From Harmothoe impar (lineage: Eukaryota; Annelida; Polychaeta; Phyllodocida; Polynoidae), in contig OX381706.1 of NCBI GenBank assembly GCA_947462335.1, positions 12,500,784-12,564,783 on the forward strand: a stretch of DNA of 64,000 nt, read 5' to 3'. The notes beneath the pieces were generated by a model that was not told where the DNA came from, did not search any database, and saw only the letters and a program-made list of their open reading frames with translations. The translations under genes and the position numbers were made by a program. Positions 26,396-37,464 of this stretch are shown piece by piece; the stretch's first letter is position 1, and every line of letters begins with the position of its first letter.

Positions 26396-27539
26396 GGATA
26401 TAACTGATTAATGTTTTGCTTATTGATATATTTTTAACAAACGCAACACATCCTAATCCATTTAATACAAGCCATTGTGTACCAAAATGTTGGTTACATC
26501 TGCACAGCATGTTTGCACAAAGGTTGGTTAATATAATAAAACTTGTGGTTTGCAAGTATTGCCCTTTCACATGAACTGGGAGCTGACATTGGCAAGCATT
26601 GCCCTTTCACATGTACTGCGAGCTGAAATGAAACAAAATACTATCCAATGCTGATTAAAGGTGCCATTAATCTGAATGATGCGCTTAATATTGCTATGGA
26701 GATTTATACTTTGGGATGACCTCAGATAAAAAGGGGCTAGGCAGGTCCAAGATGAGACCTTCCGATCAGAATGGTAAGTCTAAATCAATTCCTTTTTCTT
26801 TCATTGAGTTTTATATGTGTGGGTCAATCTAGGAACATGCCTGAAATTGAATAGTAGGAACAAACTCAGCTCACGAGAGGTAGATTTCAACTATTGTATT
26901 CTAGGTATCGTAACAGTGGCAAAGTTAGAAGTGTGTGTTATTTAATATTTTATATGGAGCAGCTCACCATCTCTGCATTGCGTATGTGAGCAGTCATGCG
27001 CTAGAGACTGCTGCTTATTGTTTAATTGGGCCATTAAGGCTTTAACCTGATGCCACTTCACAGGAGTCTTATGCACAGGGTGCACTAGTGCGAATATAGT
27101 GGAGTTATTGTCAGCATCTGTACATATTGTGTTATGTGATAGTATAGAACAGCAGCAAAGAGTTCACATATTCCATTAACCCTTACGTGCTCTTCTCTTT
27201 AGATAGATATATATGTCATACCTCTGCTGTATTGGTGGAAATGGTGTGGTCTTATTTTTGATATAACTAAACTATGTATTGGTTCTCTCAGCAAGTTTTA
27301 TTACGAGTCACATGATAAAGAGTCTGCCAGGCGTTCTTTAGTTTTGATATTTAAACTAAAATATGTTTTACACACCGAGATGTCTTGGCTTAATATTTCT
27401 TTATTGATTCCAGTCAGCAAACTGGTAACCCTTAACTTCAGTCTCATTGCTCAAGCCAATCATCTTGTTTTCTTTCCCACCATCTAAGTGCTACTTAGAA
27501 ATATGATATTAAGATAGGTATAAACATTCCTGAGAGAGT
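26396..27539. other. AT-rich intergenic sequence
   Basis: No supported gene. A 30-bp direct repeat (GCATTGCCCTTTCACATG with flanks; the first copy reads GTATTGCC) occurs near 26,557 and 26,595. Confidence 0.45.
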
Positions 27540-27763
27540 TATGATCATACATATTTCCTAAAATGAAGGTAGTGAGTCACTCATATGGTTTTTCCTCTAA
27601 AGTCCAGCTTACCACAGGCTACCCCTCGTGTGGTCAGGTTTCAAGATCAACAGGGCAAATTGTGACCAGGTAATAACAGGCACGGATTAAATTAGCCACC
27701 TACAGAGTGACTAATATGGTCATATCTGGATAGCCTAGGGATCAGATAGCAAGAACTCATCAG
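27540..27763 (+). repeat. Left half of the repeat split by Harbinger element 1
   Basis: This segment is a diverged copy of 46,390-46,645: CAGGTAATA, AATTAGCC, GGTCATATCTGGATAGC and AACTCATCA occur in the same order. It ends at the CAG (27,761-27,763) that is duplicated at the right end of element 1. Confidence 0.75.
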
Positions 27764-27785
27764 GAGGCTGTTTTTCCCCATTGGT
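27764..27785 (+). repeat. Element 1 left TIR, preceded by CAG TSD
   Basis: Starts GAGGCTG and continues TTTTTCCCCATTGGT. It matches the reverse complement of 46,266-46,287 at 21 of 22 positions. Confidence 0.95.
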
Positions 27786-27789
27786 TTTG

Positions 27790-28100
27790 GGGTCCGTATG
27801 TGTCATACGGGGGTCCCGGCACTCCATACGGGCAAAAAGTGTTTTTCCTCATCGGATACGGACATTTTTTACCAAAAAGCAGAATCCCGTATCCTATACG
27901 GAATCCCGTATACGCATACGGGAAAATAGCGTTTTTCCTCATCGGATACGGGATTATTTTTCCACATCCTGTCCGTATAAGTCTCCTCAATTCCTGAGCC
28001 ATCAGAGCAGCATAAATTCAAAAAAAGTGGCCCGTATGCTGCATGCGGGTACTTCAAGTCCCGCATAGGTAATACAGTACCTGCATACGGTGCAGGTATG
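27790..28100. promoter_or_regulatory. Subterminal CCGTATG/ATACGG array, left end of element 1
   Basis: About ten copies of CCGTAT / ATACGG and the variant GCATGCGGG lie within 310 bp, in both orientations. Such subterminal repeats are the expected binding sites for the Myb-like or transposase protein. The same word crowds the other end of this element and both ends of element 2. Confidence 0.7.
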
Positions 28101-28106
28101 TTGCAT

Positions 28107-28121
28107 GACCTTCACCTTGGC
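28107..28121 (+). promoter_or_regulatory. Conserved block upstream of the transposase start
   Basis: GACCTTCACCTTGGC ends 29 bp before the start codon. The same 15 bp occurs in reverse complement at 58,083-58,097, upstream of the element 2 transposase. Promoter function is inferred from conservation in matched position. Confidence 0.6.
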
Positions 28122-28150
28122 CTACTCTGCTTTCCCACCAAAAATTCAAC

Positions 28151-30098
28151 ATGGTGTGGGGGTGGACGCAGAAGGAGAAGAGGGAATACTTTCAGAGAGT
28201 GGACCCCTTCAGCAGGTATTCCGAAAAGAAGTTCATAGCCCGGTACAGGCTTAGTAAAGATGTCTGCCGGATTCTGGTGAAGAGCTACGTCGCCACCCGC
28301 TCAAAGAAGATTCTGCGTGGTAAACATGCAGTCCCACACAGCCTTAGGGTATGTATACATGTTGTACTCCTGTACCACTGCTACCACTGTTATTCTGTAT
28401 ATACTGTATTTTATACCCCACACCTCCCATATCTCAATCATATTGAGTACAGAAACAAAGAGTTGTATAGAGTACCATGTTCATCTTCTTTTCTATACAT
28501 ATATATCAACCTACACTGTTTTACCTGCCTACCTTATTTTTATTCTACCCTAATTGGCCTATACCTTTATTTCAGTTCCTGACAGCTTTGCGTTATTTCG
28601 CAACAGGTGCAACGTACCTCACCATAGGTGATTGCCATGGGGTGTCCAAGTCGGTTGTGTGTAAATCGGTGCAACAGGTCAGCGATTTTTTCCACAACAA
28701 CATACAGGACTACATCCAATGGCCGGACAGTAAAACGGAAAAGACGATCAAGGCGTTACCCTTCTACCTGAAACCAAAAAGCCAAGGTGCTTTGGTTTGG
28801 TTGATGGCACCCACGTCCCCATCGGTTGCCCTAAAGGACTGGTGAAGGACGAAAACCAGTACTTCTGCTACAAGGGGTACTACTCCATCAACGCAATGGT
28901 AAATTTAAATTCAATATAGTCCTAACACACATATTCTATCTTGTTTTTCCCTCTTCATAAGAAATAAAATAATTGACTTCTTATTATATTATCTGACATT
29001 ATAGGACATTATAACTTGTCAGCTTTTATGGTAAAGTGTTCAAAGCAACAGCACATAACGTCTTAACAAATATTTTATCTTTTATATCTTTTCTCTCTAC
29101 AGATCGTGGGCGACTATGACGGGATGATCATGCATGTCAACGCAGCCAATCCGGGAACATGTAACTACATCTATGTAATGAACGGCAGTCAGCTTAAATT
29201 CCTCGGGGACCGTGGTGACTTCAAAGGTTTCTACCTGCTTGGAGATTCTGGGTAGGTATATTTTTCAACATCAATACTTTCTGTTCCCCACATGTCTGTC
29301 CTTACAATATAAAGTTTCAATTTTTCCACATAACATATGTCACATCGCGTTTTCCACAAAATAAACCAATGTACTTTTTCCCTTTTCCTAAGCAGGAAAA
29401 GCAGCTGAAAAAACTATATGACATACCTGAAAGTGATGGTCTACTTTATGCTACCTTTATATTTTCAGATATGTTCTGACCGACTACATTCTGACCCCGG
29501 TCAGGGTGGAGAGTACTCAGGCGGAGGCCAACTACAACAAGTGGCACCGTAAGACGAGGTCCCTGATAGAACGGATCATAGGACAGGTGAAGCAGAGATT
29601 AAGGTAACTTCAAGCTCTTTGCACAATACCTTAAATACAGTAACACAACAATGTAAACAGTAACATGCACAAATTTGTCACAGCACCAACTTTTTATGAA
29701 GTATGTTAACACAACATTTCACTTCTATACATGAGACATATGGCAGTATAAATTTCCCCATATTGGTGTAGGAATGAACATATTTGGATATAGCTTTACA
29801 AAAAATATCACCTAATTTCAGATGTATGGACAGTAGTGGAGGGTATCTCATGCACGATCCTGTGCGGGCAGCCCGGATCATAGAAACCTGCTGCTGCCTC
29901 CATAACTGTGCTAAGCTCGGTAAAGTCAAGCTGTTGAAGGACAATCCCTGGGCTAAGGACCGTTACAAAAAGAAACAGGCTGCTGCTGTCCAACCCGCAA
30001 ACCTGGGACGCAAACCTACTGGCTTGTTCACACACATGAGGAAGAGCTTCATTCAGACCCATTTCCAGAACGACCACCTGGAGAAGAAGGATAAATAA
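28151..30098 (+). CDS. PIF/Harbinger DDE transposase of element 1 (one frameshift)
   Basis: Harbinger transposases cut and rejoin DNA in the nucleus, with help from a Myb-like partner. Five exons: 28,151-28,348, 28,576-28,898, 29,103-29,251, 29,469-29,603 and 29,822-30,098, with GT-AG junctions. Exons 3 and 4 (149 and 135 nt) are exactly the size of those in element 2. Exon 2 carries a helix-turn-helix (YFATG...GVSKSVVCKSV) and the first catalytic Asp in FGLVDGTHVPI. The second Asp is in LLGDSGYVLTDY and the Glu in SLIERIIG. Exon 2 is one base short: the five-A run at 28,776-28,780 shifts frame just before FGLVDGT. With six A the exon would be 324 nt, as in element 2. This is either real inactivation or a homopolymer error. 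Full length would be about 360 residues, normal for HARBI1-type proteins. Confidence 0.93.
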
Positions 30099-30162
30099 TC
30101 CCTCAATATGAACTATGATCTACACCAATATTCTGATATGTTTCTTATATGTACATAAATAT

Positions 30163-30168
30163 AATAAA
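30163..30168 (+). terminator. Polyadenylation signal AATAAA of transposase 1
   Basis: A canonical AATAAA lies 65 bp after the stop codon of the transposase gene, within an AT-rich 3' region. Confidence 0.55.
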
Positions 30169-30328
30169 ATAACATAATACCGGTATTTTTTGGGGGAATG
30201 TAGTATTATACCATTAAATAGACAGCCGCTACCCTTGCTACACATTGTATCAGTTTTTAGCACCAACATGCATGCAGTGACTTATCCGTATAAGAACGCT
30301 AATGTAATACTAATGTATAAAGTAAAAT

Positions 30329-30377
30329 ACAAGTGAGGGCGCAAACAGATTCCATCTGTTTGCTAGCCCTCACTTGT
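30329..30377. repeat. 49-nt near-perfect hairpin
   Basis: ACAAGTGAGGGC pairs with GCCCTCACTTGT, and inside it CAAACAGAT pairs with ATCTGTTTG around a TCC loop, with only a small internal bulge. It lies between the transposase gene and the satellite array. Confidence 0.8.
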
Positions 30378-30566
30378 TTGAGAAGATACTGGATTTACTA
30401 TTTTGGAAGGGGCTGAGTTTGGAAACGCATTAGGCATTTGGAGGTGCGTTTGGGATTTATTTCAAAGCTGGTGAGGAAATTTGTTTACTTGATGACATAG
30501 AGGTTATAAATGACAACAAAGGAATTCCTTCTGTTATAATGGAAACTGATTTTATTAATAATTAAG

Positions 30567-32104
30567 TTTTGGTCACATTGGTCTGTGAGTCCATACCGGT
30601 ACTGTGTAGTTTAAGTTGTGCTCAGATTTCAAAATTCCCCAACCCCCCCCACTGAAGTTAAAAATTGACCCATTTTCCTGGAAATATTTTTTTCTATAAT
30701 TTCAAGGTCTATATTAGATTGTGTGCAAGTGTCATATTTGAGAAATAGGCCTAACCCCCCGAAATGGGCACTTTAGTTTTGGTCACATTGGTCTGTGAGT
30801 CCATACCGGTACTGTGTCGTTTTAGTTGTGCTCAGATTTCAAAATTCCCCAACCCCCCCACTGAAGTAAAAAATTGACCCATTTTCCTGGAAATATTTTT
30901 TTCTATAATTTCAAGGTCTATATTAGATTGTGTGCAAGTGTCATATTTGAGAAATAGGCCTAACCCCCCGAAATGGGCACTTTAGTTTTGGTCACATTGG
31001 TCTGTGAGTCCATACCGATACTGTGTAGTTTAAGTTGTGCTCAGATTTCAAAATTCCCCAACCCCCCCCCACTGAAGTTAAAAATTGACCCATTTTCCTG
31101 GAAATACTTTTTTCTATAATTTCAAGGTCTATATTAGATTGTGTGCAAGTGTCATATTTGAGAAATAGGCCTAACCCCCCGAAATGGGCACTTTAGTTTT
31201 GGTCACATTGGTCTGTGAGTCCATACCGATACTGTGTAGTTTAAGTTGTGCTCAGATTTCAAAATTCCCCAACCCCCCCCCACTGAAGTTAAAAATTGAC
31301 CCATTTTCCTGGAAATACTTTTTTCTATAATTTCAAGGTCTATATTAGATTGTGTGCAAGTGTCATATTTGAGAAATAGGCCTAACCCCCCGAAATGGGC
31401 ACTTTAGTTTTGGTCACATTGGTCTGTGAGTCCATACCGATACTGTGTAGTTTAAGTTGTGCTCAGATTTCAAAATTCCCCAACCCCCCCCACTGAAGTT
31501 AAAAATTGACCCATTTTCCTGGAAATATTTTTTTCTATAATTTCAAGGTCTATATTAGATTGTGTGCAAGTGTCATATTTGAGAAATAGGCCTAACCCCC
31601 CGAAATGGGCACTTTAGTTTTGGTCACATTGGTCTGTGAGTCCATACCGGTACTGTGTCGTTTTAGTTGTGCTCAGATTTCAAAATTCCCCAACCCCCCC
31701 CACTGAAGTAAAAAATTGACCCATTTTCCTGGAAATATTTTTTTCTATAATTTCAAGGTCTATATTAGATTGTGTGCAAGTGTCATATTTGAGAAATAGG
31801 CCTAACCCCCCGAAATGGGCACTTTAGTTTTGGTCACATTGGTCTGTGAGTCCATACCGGTACTGTGTCGTTTTAGTTGTGCTCAGATTTCAAAATTCCC
31901 CAACCCCCCCACTGAAGTAAAAAATTGACCCATTTTCCTGGAAATATTTTTTTCTATAATTTCAAGGTCTATATTAGATTGTGTGCAAGTGTCATATTTG
32001 AGAAATAGGCCTAACCCCCCGAAATGGGCACTTTAGTTTTGGTCACATTGGTCTGTGAGTCCATACCGGTACTGTATAGTTTAAGTTGTGCTCAGATTTC
32101 AAAT
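30567..32104 (+). repeat. 210-bp satellite array, about 7.3 copies
   Basis: Each unit begins GGTCACATTGGTCTGTGAG; starts fall at 30,571, 30,781, 30,990, 31,201, 31,412, 31,622, 31,832 and 32,041, so the period is 209-211 bp. Two variant types are mixed: one reads CTGTGTAGTTTAAG and the other CTGTGTCGTTTTAG. Length differences come mainly from a poly-C run. The array stops abruptly at the minisatellite. Confidence 0.95.
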
Positions 32105-32121
32105 GGTGAGTGAAGTTGATC

Positions 32122-32371
32122 TGTTGGGAGCCTTCTTGGCGTGTTGGGAGCCTTCTTGACGTGTTGGGAGCCTTCCTGACGTGTTGGGAGCCTTCCTGAC
32201 GTATTGGGAGCCTTCCTGGCATGTTGGGAGCCTTCTTGGCGTGTTGGGAGCCTTCCTGACGTGTTGGGAGTCTTCCTGACGTATTGGGTGCCTTCCTGGC
32301 ATGTTGGGAGCCTTCTTGGCGTGTTGGGAGCCTTCCTGACGTGTTGGGAGCCTTCCTGACGTATTGGGAGC
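32122..32371 (+). repeat. 20-bp minisatellite, about 12.5 copies
   Basis: The unit is GTTGGGAGCCTTCYTGRCRT with no spacers, locked at exactly 20 bp. The open frames read on the minus strand (SGRLPTRQEGSQH-like) are repeat artefacts. Confidence 0.95.
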
Positions 32372-32769
32372 CTTTGGTAAAAAAATAAATCAATCGATGT
32401 GTATAGTAAAGAATGCAAACATGCCCATAGCTCTGGAACTAAACATGATAGAGAGATAAATTGAACATTTCTGAACTCCTCTCGCCAAGACGCTTCGTTT
32501 GGCACTATAATTGGCTCTGAAGAAACATTTCCTAGACCCCCCCCCCCCTGAAGTCAATAATTGGGTAAATGACCTGGGAATTGTTTTTTATATAAATTCA
32601 AGGTCTATATTTAGCAGTGCGTTAGTGGCAGTACTGAGAATTAGGACTAACTTCCTGAAAGTATCCCATGAAAATTGGTCACATTGGGCGCTCAGTCAGT
32701 ACTGTGGAGTTTAAGATTTTCTCTGAAGACCAAATTTCAGAGACCCCCCTGAAGTAAAGAATTGGGTAA

Positions 32770-32938
32770 ATGCTGACCCGAGGAGGAGTGGTTGGAGCCC
32801 CTAGACGTGTTGAAGAGCCCCTGATCAAGGTTCTGAGTGCTGTGTCCACGTGGCCAAGGCTCCCACTCCTGCAACTCCGGCGACTCCCGCTCCCGTGGCT
32901 CCCGTTTGTGCGACTCTTGCTCGTACCGCTCACGTTCA
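32770..32938 (-). pseudogene. Arg-Glu-rich exon-like fragment, copy 1
   Basis: On the minus strand a splice-acceptor-like TATTTTCCAG precedes an open segment reading ERERYEQESHKREPRERESP and then a Gly/Ser/Asn-rich tail. Arg-Glu repeats like this occur in splicing-factor-type proteins, but I cannot name a source gene. GC content is much higher than in the flanking repeat. Copies lie at about 33,952-34,120 and 35,344-35,512. It may be a captured host exon amplified with the satellite field. Confidence 0.35.
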
Positions 32939-33951
32939 CTGGAAAATATAAGAATTTACATATAAAATGGCAGAAAAAGAACTTTAACTTCTGAAGAACC
33001 ATGGCCTTTACTACCGGGTATTTACATGTATTAAAGCACAGACAGCTCTATTAACCTTTCTGAGTGTTAAATACCGGGTATTTACATCTTTTAAAGCACA
33101 GGCAACTCTAATAACCTTTCTGAGGCAGTACTGTGGAGTTTAAGGTCGGACATGTATCAAACCAGGGGGGGGGGGACAAAAGGTCACTAATATGCACCTA
33201 GCTCTGGAACTAAACATGATAGAGAGATAAATTGAACATTTCTGAACTCCTCTCGCCAAGACGCATCATTTGGAGCCATAATTTAGTCTCGATTTTCACA
33301 ATATTCTTCATTCTGCTCTTTTAAATTTTGAGGTACCTAGACATGATATTTGAGAATTTCCTTTTGCTGGGACTACCACTAATGTCCAAAGAATGAGAAT
33401 TTCTCGGAGATATTGCATAATATGCAGTAGTTATTTAGTAAACATGAACTGAACTCGTTTGGTGTTAACTGGGGCGCGCGCAATTTTTTTCGCCCCCCCC
33501 CATGGGCCCTTTGGAAATGTTCAATTTTGAGGTACTTAGACACAATATTTGAGAAATTCTTTTTGCGAGGACTACCATAGATGTGTATAGTAAAGAATGC
33601 AAACATGCCCATAGCTCTGGAACTAAACATGATAGAGAGATAAATTGAACATTTCTGAACTCCTCTCGCCAAGACGCTTCGTTTGGCACTATAATTGGCT
33701 CTGAAGAAACATTTCCTAGACCCCCCCCCTGAAGTCAATAATTGGGTAAATGACCTGGGAATTGTTTTTTTATATAAATTCAAGGTCTATATTTAGCAGT
33801 GCGTTAGTGGCAGTACTGAGAATTAGGACTAACTTCCTGAAAGTATCCCATGAAAATTGGTCACATTGGGCGCTCAGTCAGTACTGTGGAGTTTAAGATT
33901 TTCTCTGAAGACCAAATTTCAGAGACCCCCCTGAAGTAAAAAATTGGGTAA

Positions 33952-34120
33952 ATGCTGACCCGAGGAGGAGTGGTTGGAGCCCCTAGACGTGTTGAAGAGC
34001 CCCTGATCAAGGTTCTGAGTGCTGTGTCCACGTGGCCAAGGCTCCCGCTCCTGCAACTCCGGCGACTCCCGCTCCCGTGGCTCCCGTTTGTGCGACTCTT
34101 GCTCGTACCGCTCACGTTCA
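33952..34120 (-). pseudogene. Arg-Glu-rich exon-like fragment, copy 2
   Basis: Part of the 1,182-bp tandem unit and almost identical to copy 1. The same frame is open and the same acceptor-like sequence precedes it. Confidence 0.35.
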
Positions 34121-35343
34121 CTGGAAAATATAAGAATTTACATATAAAATGGCAGAAAAAGAACTTTAACTTCTGAAGAACCATGGCCTTTACTACCGGG
34201 TATTTACATGTATTAAAGCACAGACAGCTCTATTAACCTTTCTGAGTGTTAAATACCGGGTATTTACATCTTTTAAAGCACAGGCAACTCTAATAACCTT
34301 TCTGAGGCAGTACTGTGGAGTTTAAGGTCGGACATGTATCAAACCAGGGGGGGGGGGACAAAAGGTCACTAATATGCACCTAGCTCTGGAACTAAACATG
34401 ATAGAGAGATAAATTGAACATTTCTGAACTCCTCTCGCCAAGACGCATCATTTGGAGCCATAATTTAGTCTCGATTTTCACAATATTCTTCATTCTGCTC
34501 TTTTAAATTTTGAGGTACCTAGACATGATATTTGAGAATTTCCTTTTGCTGGGACTACCACTAATGTCCAAAGAATGAGAATTTCTCGGAGATATTGCAT
34601 AATATGCAGTAGTTATTTAGTAAACATGAACTGAACTCGTTTGGTGTTAACTGGGGCGCGCGCAATTTTTTTCGCCCCCCCCCATGGGCCCTTTGGAAAT
34701 GTTCAATTTTGAGGTACTTAGACACAATATTTGAGAAATTCTTTTTGCGAGGACTACCATAGATGTGTATAGTAAAGAATGCAAACATGCCCATAGCTCT
34801 GGAACTAAACATGATAGAGAGATAAATTGAACATTTCTGAACTCCTCTCGCCAAGACGCTTCGTTTGGCACTATAATTGGCTCTGAAGAAACATTTCCTA
34901 GACCCCCCCCCTGAAGTCAATAATTGGGTAAATGACCTGGGAATTGTTTTTTTATATAAATTCAAGGTCTATAGATAGCAGTGCGTTAGTGGCAGTACTG
35001 AGAATTAGGCCTAACTCCCTGAAAGTATCCCATGAAAATTGGTCACATTGGGCGCTCAGTCAGTATTGTGGAGTTCAAAATTTCGTCAGATTTCAGTGAC
35101 AGTTCCAAGAATGACAAATTATATAATTTAGGCTCCGAATTCTTAGTTGGGACTAAAGCAGCTTATTCACAAGGAAGGGGGGGGGGGCAAAAGGTTACTA
35201 ATATGCACCTAGCTCTGGAACTAAACATGATAGAGAGATAAATTGAACATTTCTGAACTCCTCTCGTCAAGACGCTTCATTTGGCACTATAATTTGCTCT
35301 GAAGAAAAATTTCAGAGACCCCCTGAAGTCAAAAATTGGGTAA

Positions 35344-35512
35344 ATGCTGACCCGAGGAGGAGTGGTTGGAGCCCTTAGAGGTGTTGAAGAGCCCCTGATC
35401 AAGGTTCTGAGTGCTGTGTCCACGTGGCCAAGGCTCCTGCTCCTGCGACTCCGGCGACTCCCGCTCCCGTGGCTCCCGTTTGTGCGACTCCCGCTCGTAC
35501 CGCTCATGTTCA
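35344..35512 (-). pseudogene. Arg-Glu-rich exon-like fragment, copy 3
   Basis: More diverged than copies 1 and 2 (reads ERYERESHKREPRERESPE, with QEQEPW where the others have QEWEPW), yet the same frame remains open with the acceptor-like sequence retained. Confidence 0.35.
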
Positions 35513-36745
35513 CTGGAAAATATAAGAATTTACATATAAAATGGCAGAAAAAGAACTTTAACTTCTGAAGAACCATGGCCTTTACTACCGGGTATTTACA
35601 TGTATTAAAGCACAGACAGCTCTATTAACCTTTCTGAGTGTTAAATACCGGGTATTTACATCTTTTAAAGCACAGGCAACTCTAATAACCTTTCTGAGGC
35701 AGTACTGTGGAGTTTAAGGTCGGACATGTATCAAACCAGGGGGGGGGGGGGGCAAAAGGTCACTAGTATGCACCTAGCTCTGGAACTAAACATGATAGAG
35801 AGATAAATTGAACATTTCTGAACTCCTCTCGTCAAGACGCTTCGTTTGGCACTATAATTGGCTCTGAAGAAAAATTTCAGAGACTCCCTGAAGTCAAAAA
35901 TTGGGTAAATGACCTGGGAATTGTTTCTTATATAAATTCAAGGTCTATATTTAGCAGTGCGTTAGTGGCAGTACTGAGAATTAGGCCTAACCCCCTGAAA
36001 GTATCCCATGAAAATTGGTCACATTGGGCGCTCAGTCAGTATTGTGGAGTTCAAAATTTCGTCAGATTTCAGTGACAGTTCCAAGAATGACAAATTATAT
36101 AATTTAGGCTCCGAATTCTTAGTTGGGACTAAAGCAGCTTATTCACAAGGAAGGGGGGGGGGGCAAAAGGTTACTAATATGCACCTAGCTCTGGAACTAA
36201 ACATGATAGAGAGATAAATTGAACATTTCTGAACTCCTCTCGTCAAGACGCTTCGTTTGGCACTATAATTGGCTCTGAAGAAAAATTTCAGAGACTCCCT
36301 GAAGTCAAAAATTGGGTAAATGACCTGGGAATTGTTTCTTATATAAATTCAAGGTCTATATTTAGCAGTGCGTTAGTGGCAGTACTGAGAATTAGGCCTA
36401 ACCCCCTGAAAGTATCCCATGAAAATTGGTCACATTGGGCGCTCAGTCAGTATTGTGGAGTTCAAAATTTCGTCAGATTTCAGTGACAGTTCCAAGAATG
36501 ACAAATTATATAATTTAGGCTCCGAATTCTTAGTTGGGACTAAAGCAGCTTATTCACAAGGAAGGGGGGGGGGCAAAAGGTTACTAATATGCACCTAGCT
36601 CTGGAACTAAACATGATAGAGAGATAAATTGAACATTTCTGAACTCCTCTCGCCAAGACGCTTTTTTTGGAGCCATATTTTAGTTTCGATTTTCATAATA
36701 TTCTTCATTCTGCTTTTTTCAGTTTTGAAGTACCTAGACATGATA

Positions 36746-37464
36746 CAGGGATATTTCTAGGGCCGCGCAGCGCGCAATACACGCATTTAAATGCAAAATG
36801 GCGCATTAAAATCCCCAATTATGCGCCTATTGGCACATAAGACATCATGGTATACTAAAAGTAAAAAAATAAATTTCCCAAAATATGTGTCAGAATTCAC
36901 AAATAGGGGGTATAGCATATCATCGGAAAGCTAAAAACAGCTGGAATTTGGTCATCTAAATCTCAAATAGATATACTGAGAATCTGAATTTTCCTAAATT
37001 TATTAATGAAATAAATAATCCCCTCCTCCTTTTGAAATCTTTTTTATATTGATTGTCTTGATTGTTAGCACCTCCAGCCTTCATACCATGTATCATATAT
37101 TGATCTTAACTCTTTCCCTGATCATGCATTGTACCCATGGGTTCCCATATGGTCAAGTTTCGATTCAAAAAAGGAAAGGGTAAAATGTTGTTTTTTTAGA
37201 TTGATAATATCCCTTTGTCTAGTTTGATTGTTTTCATCTAATGACATTTTGTTCCACAGTGGTCTATATATGATTCAAGGTGAGGGAGCAGCTATTGAAA
37301 ATTTCAACTTAAAATTATATTTGTGGGAGCACTGCCTTTTATCATAGTAAAATTATAATTTCCAAGAACATATAGTGAATGGCCCATTAACTTTGAAAAT
37401 GGCGCATTATTTTTCCTATAGATGCGCCATTGGCCCATTGCATAAAATCCTAGAAATATCCCTG
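36746..37464. mobile_element. 719-bp non-autonomous TIR transposon, possibly hAT-like
   Basis: Perfect 16-bp terminal inverted repeats CAGGGATATTTCTAGG lie at 36,746-36,761 and 37,449-37,464. CATGATA is duplicated on both sides (36,739-36,745 and 37,465-37,471). Neighbouring repeat copies (for example near 38,030 and 34,520) read straight through CTAGACATGATATTTGAG, which is the empty site. ATGGCGCATTA-type words occur near both ends in direct orientation. No ORF. The CAGGG terminus suggests hAT, which normally makes 8-bp duplications, so the superfamily is uncertain. Confidence 0.88.

Noticed and set aside
32122..32371. CRISPR-like regular array
   Set aside because: The 20-bp units are contiguous without unique spacers and lie in a eukaryotic transposon. 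It is a minisatellite.
33379..34965. Pairs of identical 134-, 107- and 74-codon ORFs
   Set aside because: They are copied by the 1,182-bp tandem duplication and show no protein-like features in those frames.
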